Program-made: the position numbers and the translations under genes
Part shown: in pieces, positions 1 to 8,060 of the stretch
How positions within the stretch are numbered: the stretch's first letter is position 1
How the letters are laid out: every line of letters begins with the position of its first letter
The notes under the pieces: generated by a model
What the model was told of the DNA's origin: nothing
Database searches by the model: none
Seen by the model: the letters and a program-made list of their open reading frames with translations, nothing else
NCBI RefSeq assembly: GCF_000250655.1
Contig: NC_016935.1
Location: 2,746,001-2,810,000 of the forward strand
Length of the DNA: 64,000 nt
Origin: Paenibacillus mucilaginosus 3016
Lineage (GTDB): Bacteria; Bacillota; Bacilli; Paenibacillales; NBRC-103111
Reading direction: 5' to 3'

Positions 1-123
1 AGCCTGATCACGGACCGCTTCGCGCTGGAGCAGACGCAGGAAGCGATGGAACGGGCGCTGAACCACAAGAGCGAGTGCCTGAAGGTGATCGTGTATCCGA
101 ACGGTCTGCTGCAGGGCGAATGA
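1..123 (+). CDS. C-terminus of a zinc-dependent (MDR) alcohol/sorbitol dehydrogenase, partial
   Basis: Frame 1 is open from the window edge to a TGA at 121-123 and encodes 40 residues. The segment ITDRFALEQTQEAMERAL, followed by CLKVIVYPNG, matches the usual end of medium-chain zinc dehydrogenases (ITHRFPLE..EAF...A followed by K-V-V/I-hydrophobic-x-P). The catalytic and zinc-binding parts lie upstream of the window, so the substrate cannot be told. Two hairpins follow the stop, suggesting that this is the last gene of its unit. Confidence 0.6.
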   Translation, partial: SLITDRFALEQTQEAMERALNHKSECLKVIVYPNGLLQGE

Positions 124-145
124 TTTTTTGCTGTTCATATGATGA

Positions 146-260
146 GGGAAGCCGCCGGTACACAATGCGCATCCGCGGCTTCCCGCCCGATCCTATTGCG
201 GTCCTGACGCAGAATCGCCCTCCGGCTGCCTTCCCGGCAAGTCTGAGGGCGATCTTTTTA
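146..260 (+). terminator. Tandem terminator hairpins after the dehydrogenase
   Basis: Two stems follow the stop. GGGAAGCCGC (146-155) pairs perfectly with 175-184, and ATCGCCCTC (214-222) pairs perfectly with 245-253. The second stem runs into CTTTTTATT, which gives it rho-independent form on the + strand. The convergent ltrA gene ends at 273, so the element also separates the two units. Confidence 0.75.
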
Positions 261-272
261 TTCTACTCCGGT

Positions 273-1496
273 CTACATCACGGAGGTGTCCGCCTGCTTG
301 TTCACGGTGGAGGACTTCACCCGGCATAGACGCTCCGAGAATGCGTGCCCCCATACGCAGACCACGATGAGCACGACGGCAGCCAGAACGGATAGAAGCA
401 GCGGCGACAGCATACCGGCGAAAGGGAAAAGCAGCAGGAGAACGAGAAACCCGCTGAGATAAGGAGAAGGAACCGCGCCGACGACATTGTGCATGAAGAG
501 GGCGCTGCCTAACAGGAACAGCCCCGGCCCGCCAAGCATCACAGCCGCAGCTACGGGGTCGGTATGGCCTGTCGGATGCGCAAGAAGCAGTTCAGCGGCA
601 ACGGCGGTTACGATGATGCCTGTCACGAGCAGCAGATGGGTATAAGTATAGGCGGACCGGGCCACCCTCCCCGGGTCGGAGGAGTGCGCGATATAATGAT
701 GTCCGGTCTTGGCGGCCGCATCAAAGTAAATCCACCACAAGGCAGCCGTGATCAGGAAGGCGCATGCGAAGGCGGCCATCGTGAGAGTAGTCCACGCCAA
801 ACCGGAGAACGTCGCACCTGTCAATAAGATGGATTCTCCTAGTGCAATAATGATAAAGAGGCCGCATCGCTCCGCCATATGAGATCCCTCCACATCCCAG
901 ACGGCGGTGGGCGTCCGGCCGAGACGCGGCACCCAGAAGCCGAGGGAAGGGGCGGCATATTCAATCAGGAGTGCTGCAATCCATAAAGCCAGCCTGGAAG
1001 TATCCTCGGCGGCGCCTCCGGCGATCCAGAAGATCCCCGACAAGCTCAGCCAGAGTAGAATGCGGATAAAATTGATCCGGAGCTCCTTCTGGCCCCTGCG
1101 GAACATCCAGACCGTGAAGGCGGTCCGTCCGACCTGAAAGAGCGTATACGCGGCCGCGAAGTAAAGTCCCGAGGCCCCGAAGGCTTCGGGAATGGAGGCC
1201 GACATGACGAGACCGAGCAGCATCAGGGCGAGGAGCATGAGACGAACCGGCAGCGTCTCCGGGTTCAGCCAGTTGATCACCCAGGCCGTGAAGATCCACA
1301 CCCACCATACGGCCATCGAGAGAAGCACCAGCTGTATCAATCCGCCTATCGTTAAGTTGTCGAGGAGAGAATGGGAGAGCTGGGTGACTGCAAAGACAAA
1401 CACCAGATCAAAGAATAATTCAATAAAGGATACTTTGCCGGAGTCGCTCTGACCTCTGGTGCGAAACAAACCGGCTTGCGAAGGCAGTTTTTTCAT
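273..1496 (-). CDS. ltrA: Low-temperature requirement protein A (LtrA) family membrane protein
   Basis: 407-residue polytopic membrane protein. The N-terminal RTRGQSDSGKVSFIELFFDL followed by VFVFAVTQLSH is the family signature, and about ten hydrophobic segments follow. LtrA was first linked to growth of Listeria at low temperature, but its molecular role is unknown. The start is the ATG at 1496, preceded by a strong AAGGAGGG. The gene is monocistronic, convergent with the partial dehydrogenase and divergent from the DNA ligase. Family membership is clear; any physiological role here would be inference. Confidence 0.88.
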   Translation of the reverse strand: MKKLPSQAGLFRTRGQSDSGKVSFIELFFDLVFVFAVTQLSHSLLDNLTIGGLIQLVLLSMAVWWVWIFTAWVINWLNPETLPVRLMLLALMLLGLVMSASIPEAFGASGLYFAAAYTLFQVGRTAFTVWMFRRGQKELRINFIRILLWLSLSGIFWIAGGAAEDTSRLALWIAALLIEYAAPSLGFWVPRLGRTPTAVWDVEGSHMAERCGLFIIIALGESILLTGATFSGLAWTTLTMAAFACAFLITAALWWIYFDAAAKTGHHYIAHSSDPGRVARSAYTYTHLLLVTGIIVTAVAAELLLAHPTGHTDPVAAAVMLGGPGLFLLGSALFMHNVVGAVPSPYLSGFLVLLLLFPFAGMLSPLLLSVLAAVVLIVVCVWGHAFSERLCRVKSSTVNKQADTSVM

Positions 1497-1672
1497 CGGT
1501 CCCTCCTTATGGGAATGAAATTCAGCTGCCCTCCATCATAGCATGTTAACCGTTCAGTGAGTATCTGGTATGTAAAAAAGCCAAACGAAGCTCTGCGGCC
1601 CCCCTCGGCAACATTTACCGATACTCGGCGGGTGCGTACCGCTATATACTCGGTATAGAGGTGGTTAGTACC

Positions 1673-2527
1673 GTGTTTATTTCTCCCATGCTGCTCGAGA
1701 CGGCGAAGCATCCGTTCTCGAACGAGCATTATCTGTTTGAACCGAAAATCGACGGTCACCGTCTGGTGTTATCCCGCCAAGGCGGTCAGACCCGTCTCTA
1801 TACGCGTCATCACAATGACTGCACGTTCCAGTATCCGGAGCTGAACCCGATCGCCTTGGACGATGTCATCCTCGACGGGGAGGTCGCGGCGACAGACGCT
1901 TCCGGCGCCATCGACTTCGAAGCCGTAATGGAACGCTTCGCCCTGCGCAGGGCGGACAAAGTGCGCCGGGCCGCCGCCGAACGGCCGGTCAACTACATAG
2001 TATTCGACGTGCTGCGCTATAACGGGGTGGACCTGAGGGGCCTGCCGCTGTACAGGCGCAAGGAGATTCTCGCCGGCATCGACTTCGGCAATCCGTATAT
2101 GGCGAAGGTGCCGGTTGTTCCGAAGGAGGGCGAGCGGCTCTTCGAACAGATCGCGGCACGGCAGCTGGAAGGCATCGTCGCCAAACGGATGGATTCCGTC
2201 TATGTCGGCCACCGGTCGGAGGCCTGGCTCAAGATCATCAACTGGCAGTACGCGGAGGTGTATCTGACCGGATACAAGAAGGAAGGATTCGGGTGGCTGG
2301 CCGCCTCAGCGGGGCCGGGAGGGATCCTGAAGCCCGCCGGCTTGATCGAGCTTGGCATTACGCCGAAGCACAGAACAGCGTTCAACGGTGTACGGGACCA
2401 GCTTCAGACCGGGGAGGACGGGGAGTTCGTCTATCTGGAGCCGAAGCTGAAGGCGAAGGTGAAGATGCGCAATTGGACCCGGGCCGGACTTCTCCGTTCC
2501 CCGGTGTTCATGGAATTCTGCAGGTAA
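1673..2527 (+). CDS. ATP-dependent DNA ligase (LigD ligase-domain type), stand-alone
   Basis: 284 residues, using the GTG at 1673 (MFISPMLLE...) because AGAGGTGG lies 8 bases upstream; an in-frame GTG at 1661 would sit inside that Shine-Dalgarno. The adenylation motif is EPKIDGHR with the nucleophile Lys25. Later motifs are ILDGEV, YIVFDVLRYNG, EGIVAKR and WLKIINW. This order is that of the ATP-dependent ligase domain of bacterial LigD, which joins nicks and broken ends. The protein has only the nucleotidyltransferase and a short OB-like tail, with no polymerase or phosphoesterase domain and no Ku gene in the window. It could take part in end joining, perhaps in spores, but that is inferred. 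Confidence 0.85.
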   Translation: MFISPMLLETAKHPFSNEHYLFEPKIDGHRLVLSRQGGQTRLYTRHHNDCTFQYPELNPIALDDVILDGEVAATDASGAIDFEAVMERFALRRADKVRRAAAERPVNYIVFDVLRYNGVDLRGLPLYRRKEILAGIDFGNPYMAKVPVVPKEGERLFEQIAARQLEGIVAKRMDSVYVGHRSEAWLKIINWQYAEVYLTGYKKEGFGWLAASAGPGGILKPAGLIELGITPKHRTAFNGVRDQLQTGEDGEFVYLEPKLKAKVKMRNWTRAGLLRSPVFMEFCR

Positions 2528-2744
2528 GGGCATGCGGCAAGACGCGAGCCCTGCCCCCGCTTCCTGGTGGATGGGAAGAAAGAACCGGCATTGGAGGGTT
2601 ACAGGAAGACTCCCGTCCGCTAAGATGGATGAACACGCCGTGCGGAAGCACCGATTCCGTACTTGAACTTCCATCCGATCCTTCCATCTTCTATAAAAGG
2701 GGGCTTTCCTAATTCCAAGCATCCAGAACGCAGCCGCCGGACTC

Positions 2745-3893
2745 ATGTCCGCTTTGATGGCATGCACGGCGGGGGCCGTCATGCTGGTACAGGCAGCCGA
2801 TGCGGCGGGGATGACCCGGGAGCACCTGCTGTCCTGGATTCTGATCGTCTATCTGACGGGCGGGGCTCTGAATCTCGCTCTTTCCTTGAAGTATAAGCTC
2901 CCCTTTGCCGGCGCGCATTCGATTACGGCGGCCGCCTTCTTGAGTTCTGTCGTAGCGGGGTATCCGCCTGGGGAATTGGCAGGGAGTTTCATGATGGCCG
3001 GCGCCCTGATTGCCGTCCTCGGGGTTACGGGGCTGTTCGCCCGGATCATGGAAGCCATTCCCCGGTCGCTCATCGACGCCATGCTGGCGGGACTGGTGCT
3101 TCCCTATGTCCTGAAGGTGGTCCCTTCGGTAACCGGGCTTCCCCTGGCCGGCGGCTTGGCTCTGCTGGGCTACTTCCTCGCCCCACGGGTTGTAAAGAAC
3201 CTGCCTCCGTTCATCGGAGCCTTGGGGCTCGGTCTGGCCGGACTGCTGCTGGGGCATTCTCTGCCGGCCGCTGCACCTGCGGATTCCCTGTCCTGGCCGG
3301 AGGTAAGCCTGCCCGTGTTTACCTGGAGCGGCCTGCTGGCCGTTGCCATTCCGGTGGCCTTCCTCGTGCTGGGCAATGATATCGCCGTCGCGCTGGCCGC
3401 GCTCCGGAAGAACGGATACCAGGCTCCCGTAAACCGGGTCATTCTGGTGTCGGGACTCGGCACGCTGTTCGTCGGGTTCCTCGGAGGTCATGCGGTGAGC
3501 ATCGGGGGGATGATGACCTCCCTATGCAGCGGACGTGATGCCGGTGCCCCGCAGTCGCGTTACAAAGCGGCTGTGATCTGCAGTGTGCTCGTCGCTTTCT
3601 TCGGACTCTTCGCCTGGTTAGCCGTAGGCCTCATCGAGCGGCTGCCGCCTGCGTTCGTCTCCCTGATGACCGGGCTTTCCCTTGCCGGGATTCTGCTGAA
3701 CAGTATCCGCTCAGCGTTATCCCAGTCCGCTTACCGGCTGTCGTCGCTCCTCGCCTTCGCAGTCGCCGCCTCCGGCGTAACCTGGGCCGGCATCTCCTCA
3801 CCCGTATGGGCCTTGATCATAGGCCTCGGAGTCTCCAGAGCCCTGCAGGAAGGAAGGGCCGGCCGTACAACACAGCAAAGCCGCGGGGCATGA
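2745..3893 (+). CDS. benE: BenE-family benzoate/H+ symporter-like permease
   Basis: About 382 residues with roughly 11-12 hydrophobic helices. AHSITAAAFLSSVVAG, the Pro/Gly-rich LGLAGLLLG region and the final AGISSPVWALIIGLGVS are typical of the BenE family, which imports benzoate-like aromatic acids with protons. The ATG at 2745 falls inside what should be the first helix: upstream codons (PSIQNAAAGL) continue the family pattern back to a stop at 2694, and the run AAAGGGGG at 2696-2703 is well placed for an ATT start at 2712. The true protein is therefore probably about 11 residues longer and may use a rare start codon. No aromatic-degradation genes are nearby, so the substrate is open. Confidence 0.75.
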   Translation: MSALMACTAGAVMLVQAADAAGMTREHLLSWILIVYLTGGALNLALSLKYKLPFAGAHSITAAAFLSSVVAGYPPGELAGSFMMAGALIAVLGVTGLFARIMEAIPRSLIDAMLAGLVLPYVLKVVPSVTGLPLAGGLALLGYFLAPRVVKNLPPFIGALGLGLAGLLLGHSLPAAAPADSLSWPEVSLPVFTWSGLLAVAIPVAFLVLGNDIAVALAALRKNGYQAPVNRVILVSGLGTLFVGFLGGHAVSIGGMMTSLCSGRDAGAPQSRYKAAVICSVLVAFFGLFAWLAVGLIERLPPAFVSLMTGLSLAGILLNSIRSALSQSAYRLSSLLAFAVAASGVTWAGISSPVWALIIGLGVSRALQEGRAGRTTQQSRGA

Positions 3894-3913
3894 GCCCGCG
3901 GCTTTGCTGTGTT
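3869..3913 (+). terminator. Perfect 19-bp hairpin with the benE stop codon in its loop
   Basis: AACACAGCAAAGCCGCGGG (3869-3887) is perfectly complementary to 3895-3913. The 7-base loop GCATGAG contains the TGA stop (3891-3893) of the permease, so the last codons form the left arm. No long T run follows. Confidence 0.75.
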
Positions 3914-3960
3914 GTCAGAAAGGATAACCCACTCTAGCTCGTTACTGTCATCCCATATGT

Positions 3961-4010
3961 TTGATAAACACGCATCATCCCGATAAGGACGGCAAAGGCG
4001 CGTATCGTGG
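3961..4010 (-). repeat. Divergent member of the 58-nt palindromic repeat family
   Basis: Read on the minus strand this stretch has ACGCGC, then CGTCCTTA, then GTTTATC, in the order and spacing found in the copies at 47440-47497, 48031-48089 and 20713-20761. It lies between the benE hairpin and a small membrane gene. Confidence 0.4.
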
Positions 4011-4020
4011 CTTGCCGACA

Positions 4021-4131
4021 TCAGAACAAATCTTTATTTTTCTTATAAAAGATCCATCCGGCCAGAAACATGACGATCATCAGCAGATGCACGGCGATGA
4101 GCATAAACCAGGTGCCAAAAGGCGTATACAT
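4021..4131 (-). CDS. Small single-span membrane protein (36 aa), unknown function
   Basis: The ATG at 4131 is preceded by GGAGGT at 10-base spacing, which is better than the longer in-frame start at 4206. The peptide begins MYTPFGTWF, has one hydrophobic helix (about residues 9-28) and ends in a basic tail (YKKNKDLF), giving a probable N-out/C-in topology. I do not recognise a family. The strong Shine-Dalgarno and clean membrane pattern argue that it is real. It is oriented away from the downstream NAD(P)-binding gene. Confidence 0.5.
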   Translation of the reverse strand: MYTPFGTWFMLIAVHLLMIVMFLAGWIFYKKNKDLF

Positions 4132-4287
4132 GTGAATTTCAACCTCCGCTGTCCGTATTGACCTGCTCCACTGCACTATATCAGGAAGCCGAACGGAAGT
4201 AACCATCCACTGGGGCGCCGGTTGAACCGTCCAAATTCAAAAGTTGTTCACAGGTATGAGGGAGAAGAACGAATCAGAGGAAAGGGG

Positions 4288-4329
4288 TTGACAATCACCC
4301 CACTTGTAACTATTATAGTTACATGTAAC
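4288..4329 (+). promoter_or_regulatory. Sigma-A promoter with overlapping dyad operator
   Basis: TTGACA (4288-4293) and TATTAT (4311-4316) are separated by exactly 17 bases. The -10 lies inside the perfect palindrome GTAACTATTATAGTTAC (4306-4322), which shares its right arm with a second perfect palindrome GTTACATGTAAC (4318-4329). A dimeric repressor of the HxlR/MarR kind covering the -10 is the simplest reading (inferred); no such regulator gene is adjacent. Confidence 0.75.
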
Positions 4330-4367
4330 AAAGTTGATTACAAATACAGCAGAGAGAAGGGTTCTAT

Positions 4368-5009
4368 ATGAGAATCGGAATTATCGGAGCAGCCGGCAAA
4401 GCGGGAGCGGCGATTGCCAGGGAAGCGGTGAGCCGCGGACACGAAGTGACGGCCATCGTAAGAAATGCGTCCAAGGCACAGGGCTTGCAGGCAGCGATCG
4501 TGGAGAAAGATATATTCGACCTGACGGCAGGCGATCTACAGGGCTTCGACGTTGTCGTGAATGCTTTCGGTGCCGCACCCGGACAGGAGCACCAGCACGT
4601 GGAAGCGGGCCGAGTTCTGATCGAAGCGATCAAAGGAGCTCCCGGCACCCGCCTGATCGTGGTCGGGGGAGCAGGCAGCCTCTATGTCGATGAAGCGAAG
4701 ACAACCCGGCTGCTGGACACGCCGCAGTTCCCTAAGGAATACTTCGCAACGGCATCCAATCAAGGCAGGAATCTCGAGGACCTGCAGCAGGAGAAGGATC
4801 TTCCTTGGACGTTCGTCAGTCCGGCGGCTTTCTTCAACCCGGAAGGCAAGCGTACGGGAGCTTACCGCAAGGGCAAGGACCACTTTATGGTCAATGATAA
4901 AGGAGACAGCTATGTAAGCTATGCCGATTATGCGGTCGCGATTCTGGATGAGACGGAGAATCCCCAGCATATTCAGGAGAGGTTTACCGTTGTTTCGGAA
5001 GCGGAATAA
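4368..5009 (+). CDS. NAD(P)-binding Rossmann-fold protein (NmrA/YwnB-like)
   Basis: 213 residues. MRIGIIGAAGKAGAAIA is the glycine-rich dinucleotide-binding start of atypical short-chain dehydrogenases, and FVSPAAFFNPEG with YVSYADYAVAI are typical of the YwnB/NmrA-like branch. These small proteins bind NAD(P)H and act as reductases or redox sensors. Start at ATG 4368 after AGAAGGG. It is transcribed alone from the dyad-controlled promoter at 4288 and closed by a terminator at 5022, as expected for a gene induced by a specific stress signal (inferred). Confidence 0.8.
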   Translation: MRIGIIGAAGKAGAAIAREAVSRGHEVTAIVRNASKAQGLQAAIVEKDIFDLTAGDLQGFDVVVNAFGAAPGQEHQHVEAGRVLIEAIKGAPGTRLIVVGGAGSLYVDEAKTTRLLDTPQFPKEYFATASNQGRNLEDLQQEKDLPWTFVSPAAFFNPEGKRTGAYRKGKDHFMVNDKGDSYVSYADYAVAILDETENPQHIQERFTVVSEAE

Positions 5010-5021
5010 CCTGAAGTTCAG

Positions 5022-5055
5022 GCCATCCTATAGAGGATGGCTTTCTTTGTTTTAA
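5022..5055 (+). terminator. Rho-independent terminator
   Basis: GCCATCCT (5022-5029), loop ATAG, AGGATGGC (5034-5041), followed by TTTCTTTGTTTT. Confidence 0.9.
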
Positions 5056-5171
5056 CCGTTTTGCCACAGGATTATGACAGAATGATGATGGTTTGCGGAT
5101 GAATCGCAATTTCGGGACGATAATGTGATAAGATAGAGGAACAAAGAGAGCAGGGAGGGCGTGTTTGATTC

Positions 5172-6101
5172 ATGCGCACGTTAAAAGGAAATCAAATCGG
5201 TGCGGGCTATGACCTCGCGGCCATTCCGTTCACGAAGGTTCTGTTCGATACCATCAAAATCGGCATCATCAAATCCAATCTCATCGCCATGTTCGCGGGG
5301 CTCAGTATGGCGCTGCTTGTTCTGGATATTACATTCTTCGATAAGATCATAGAAATTATGCTGGCCTTCGTCGGTTCCACGCTCGTGATCGGCTCGGCCG
5401 GCGCGTTCAACAATCTCTATGACAGGGATATCGACATCATCATGGAGCGCACCAAACAGCGGCCTACCGTAACGGGCCGGATCGGTACCGGCACCGGGCT
5501 CGCGATCGGGATCGGCATGGCGGCAGCCGGGATGGTCATCTTATATCTCGCAACTCCGCTGGCCGCACTCTTCGGCTTTCTTGGTCTGTTCCTGTATGTG
5601 GTCCCTTATACCATGTGGACGAAGCGGCGCACGATCTACAACACCGAGGTGGGCAGTCTCTCCGGGGCTATGCCGCCGCTGATCGGGTGGGCTGCAATTA
5701 CGCCCGATATGATGCACTGGGGGATCGCCGCACTGTTCGTGCTGATGCTTGTGTGGCAGATGCCGCACTTCTATGCCATTGCGATCCGCCGGACGGAAGA
5801 GTACCGCGCGGCTAACATTCCGATGCTGCCGGTGGTCAAAGGCCTGCGCCGGACCTACCTGCAGACGAACGTTTATCTCGCGGCGCTGCTGGTGTCCAGC
5901 TTCCTGTTCTGGCCGTTCAGCCCGTTCATTGCGGTCACGGCCGCGGTGCTCAGCCTGAGCTGGTTCCTCCTCAGCATCATCGGCTACCGGCGCATGCAGC
6001 CGGGCGGCTGGGCCAAAGCGATGTTCATCTTCTCGCTGAATCACATTACGATCCTGCTGTCGATCATTATCGGCTATTCGCTGATCAAGCCGCTCTTCTA
6101 A
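5172..6101 (+). CDS. ctaB: Protoheme IX farnesyltransferase (heme O synthase)
   Basis: 309 residues with about nine membrane helices. The UbiA-family aspartate motif NNLYDRDID and a downstream KQRPTVTGR identify the CtaB/CyoE enzyme, which adds a farnesyl group to heme b to make heme O for terminal oxidases. MWQMPHFYAIAI-like sequence (VWQMPHFYAIAIRR) is a conserved family segment. Start ATG 5172, with an upstream GGGAGGG. It stands alone, apart from ctaA or the cta oxidase operon, and is followed by its own terminator. Length and motifs are normal. Confidence 0.95.
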   Translation: MRTLKGNQIGAGYDLAAIPFTKVLFDTIKIGIIKSNLIAMFAGLSMALLVLDITFFDKIIEIMLAFVGSTLVIGSAGAFNNLYDRDIDIIMERTKQRPTVTGRIGTGTGLAIGIGMAAAGMVILYLATPLAALFGFLGLFLYVVPYTMWTKRRTIYNTEVGSLSGAMPPLIGWAAITPDMMHWGIAALFVLMLVWQMPHFYAIAIRRTEEYRAANIPMLPVVKGLRRTYLQTNVYLAALLVSSFLFWPFSPFIAVTAAVLSLSWFLLSIIGYRRMQPGGWAKAMFIFSLNHITILLSIIIGYSLIKPLF

Positions 6102-6148
6102 GAGATATAGAGCCCCATATGGGACAACCTCGATATGTGTTCTAAAAT

Positions 6149-6175
6149 ACCGCCGGTCTCGGCGGTGTTTTTTTA
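6149..6175 (+). terminator. Rho-independent terminator of ctaB
   Basis: ACCGCC (6149-6154), loop GGTCTC, GGCGGT (6161-6166), then a G and seven T residues. Confidence 0.9.
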
Positions 6176-6265
6176 TAGATTTACAATAATTTAGGAAAAT
6201 AATGGGACTGAATGTGCTATATTGAATTAGATTGGAAATATATTCTATAATTGGAGGTTGGTGTG

Positions 6266-6505
6266 TTGAGGAAAAAGGCTGTGCTTCTGATCTTATGCGC
6301 CGCAGCTGCATGGAGCACTTCCAGTTCCGCGTTAGCATCAGGCTACGCAGAAGTGACGAAACGACATAGTGGAACCTATTGCTTGCCAATGGCCTATTAT
6401 GATGGTGCTCTTGGCAAAGGATTCATCCCTCTGATAAGAAAACAGTTCTACGGCTCAGGAACTTCTGCTTCTTCCGTTTGCTATTATAGAGGATGGGTTG
6501 AATAA
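6266..6505 (+). CDS. Small secreted protein of unknown function
   Basis: The likely start is TTG 6266, 7 bases after GGAGGT (6253-6258); earlier in-frame codons overlap the Shine-Dalgarno. The 79-residue product has a signal peptide (basic RKK, a hydrophobic stretch, cleavage after ALA-S around residues 20-24) and a short mature part with two cysteines (in TYCLPMAYYDG and SVCYYRGW) and several Tyr, Gly and Trp. I do not recognise it. It is monocistronic with its own terminator, and the flanking DNA is more AT-rich than its neighbours. Confidence 0.55.
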   Translation: MRKKAVLLILCAAAAWSTSSSALASGYAEVTKRHSGTYCLPMAYYDGALGKGFIPLIRKQFYGSGTSASSVCYYRGWVE

Positions 6506-6516
6506 ATGATTTTCGA

Positions 6517-6550
6517 GACCCCGACCGCCGGATAAGGTTGGGGTTCTTTC
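6517..6550 (+). terminator. Rho-independent terminator
   Basis: ACCCCGACC (6518-6526) pairs with GGTTGGGGT (6536-6544) with one G-T pair, followed by TCTTTCT. Confidence 0.75.
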
Positions 6551-6634
6551 TATATGTGAGAACCAGGATATGAACTAAAATGCAAATATAGCAATGATTT
6601 GGTATAATATGGTATGGGGGTAGAGGAGGGAAGC

Positions 6635-6880
6635 ATGATGAACATCAAATCCTTGATTCAATGGCTGGTCTTCATGGTCTATATCGGCTTCATCAGCAAG
6701 TACGGCCTTTCCTTATACCTGATTCTCATCCTTAGCGCTGTCCCGGTACTGATTAACTTCCTGCTGTCCAAGGCCAGCTCCAGGTTCCGCATGCTGAACA
6801 AGCGGTTCGCCCGTCCAGTCATGATCGGAGCCGCCGCCGCGGGCTCCCTCTTGATATTAACCCTGATAAGAGCCATCTAG
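6635..6880 (+). CDS. Small integral membrane protein, unknown function
   Basis: The start is placed at ATG 6635 (MMNIKSLIQW...) because GAGGAGGG lies 4-5 bases upstream; the ATG at 6614 would be upstream of this Shine-Dalgarno. The 81-residue protein has three hydrophobic segments (about residues 7-25, 27-42 and 63-80) separated by a basic loop (KASSRFRMLNKRFARP). No family was recognised. It is convergent with the AraC gene that ends at 6986. Confidence 0.55.
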   Translation: MMNIKSLIQWLVFMVYIGFISKYGLSLYLILILSAVPVLINFLLSKASSRFRMLNKRFARPVMIGAAAAGSLLILTLIRAI

Positions 6881-6915
6881 TGAGTTGATAACTAGACAAT
6901 GACCAACCGAAGCAG

Positions 6916-6997
6916 CGAACACCTGAGTCCATACGGAGCTGAGCCGAGATATGTTTTTGGCAGAAGAAAAAGCTTCCTGAGCGGTTCAGGTGTCTTC
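6916..6997. repeat. Structured dispersed repeat, copy A (pairs with 15901-15978)
   Basis: The 82-base stretch begins CGAACACCTGA and ends TTCAGGTGTCTTCG. Its outer arms pair (ACACCTGA with TCAGGTGT) and a second helix can form between GGAGCT and AGCTTCC. The same order of blocks, with changed but still pairing bases, occurs at 15901-15978. This copy overlaps the last codons and stop of the AraC gene. Confidence 0.6.
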
Positions 6998-7882
6998 GGC
7001 GTTCCCTTGGCTGCGGAACTCGCTGGGGGCGATCCCCGTCCACCGCTTGAACTGCCGGCTGAAGTGGGCATTGGTTTTGTACCCGAGCATCATGGCGATA
7101 TGATCGATGGATAAGTCCGTCTGCAGCAGCAATCGCCGGGCTTCGTTCAGGAACGTGTCGGACATGAACCTGCGCGGGGCCTTCCCGTACACCTGGTGAA
7201 AGATGCGGTTGACCTGCGAAGGGCTCAAGCCCAGCGATTTGGCGATGTCCTGGATCCAGGTCCGCTCGCTCCCCTGCATCGGCCCATGAAGCAGAAGGTA
7301 TCTAACCGAATCTTCGATCTGTTCGGCGATCCGGCGGGCCAGCATTTCTTTGCGGGACAAGGCTATGGCGTCGGTCTGGGACAGCTGGTCGACCAAAGCG
7401 CCGAGCAGCTCGAAGACGGCGGCATGGACCTTCATCTGCCCGGACGCGGGCAGCGGGCTCTTCATATGCTCGATCGCCAGGCGGTACAGCGCCGATAAGG
7501 CAGGGGTCAGTCCCTGGACCAAGGAAGAGGCCGCGGGATAATAGCTGTCCTTGTACCGGTTGAGCTCCCGGGACAAGGTCGTATCTTGTAAGCTGAAATG
7601 AACGGAGAAGTAGGCAAAGCCCTCCGGGCCGGCACTTTTGCAGAAATGCGTCATTCCCGGGCGGATGAACAGCAGGTCACCCCGGGACTGGGGGTAGGTT
7701 TGTCCGTTGATCACCATCTCCATATCCCCGTCGACCATCCAGTGGATCTCATACATGGGATGCTCGTGGGATGGGTAAGTCCATCCGGCCTCGGCTCTGC
7801 GTGCATGAAGGCCCATCAGCTGAAAGGACATGCGGACATCGGGAAGGCGGCCCAGGTAGACCGCTGCGGAAGCTTCGGACAC
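6986..7882 (-). CDS. AraC-family transcriptional regulator of the pentonate operon
   Basis: 298 residues from GTG 7882 with AAGGAGGG upstream. The N-terminal half is a cupin ligand domain (SHEHPMYEIHWMVDGDMEMV, then RGDLLFIRPGMTH). The C-terminal half has two helix-turn-helix motifs (IAKSLGLSPSQVNRIF and IAMMLGYKTNAHFSRQFKRW), ending in the usual TGIAPSEFR. It is divergent from the Weimberg-type operon starting at 8061, with 178 bases between them, and is the obvious candidate for its control by a sugar acid or pentose (inferred). Its 3-prime end lies in repeat copy A. Confidence 0.88.
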   Translation of the reverse strand: MSEASAAVYLGRLPDVRMSFQLMGLHARRAEAGWTYPSHEHPMYEIHWMVDGDMEMVINGQTYPQSRGDLLFIRPGMTHFCKSAGPEGFAYFSVHFSLQDTTLSRELNRYKDSYYPAASSLVQGLTPALSALYRLAIEHMKSPLPASGQMKVHAAVFELLGALVDQLSQTDAIALSRKEMLARRIAEQIEDSVRYLLLHGPMQGSERTWIQDIAKSLGLSPSQVNRIFHQVYGKAPRRFMSDTFLNEARRLLLQTDLSIDHIAMMLGYKTNAHFSRQFKRWTGIAPSEFRSQGNAEDT

Positions 7883-8060
7883 GGCGAATACCCTCCTTGG
7901 TTGGGAGCTGCGAATAGTTCTGATTCGATTATAGCCTCATCCGGCAGGAAAAGGAATGCGTGAAAAGGGTAAGTGCGGTAAGAGATTAGCGCATCGTCAA
8001 TGCTCACGGGATGGTGGTATGGTAGGAGTATCAAACCATCGAAATGGGGGACGACCGACA

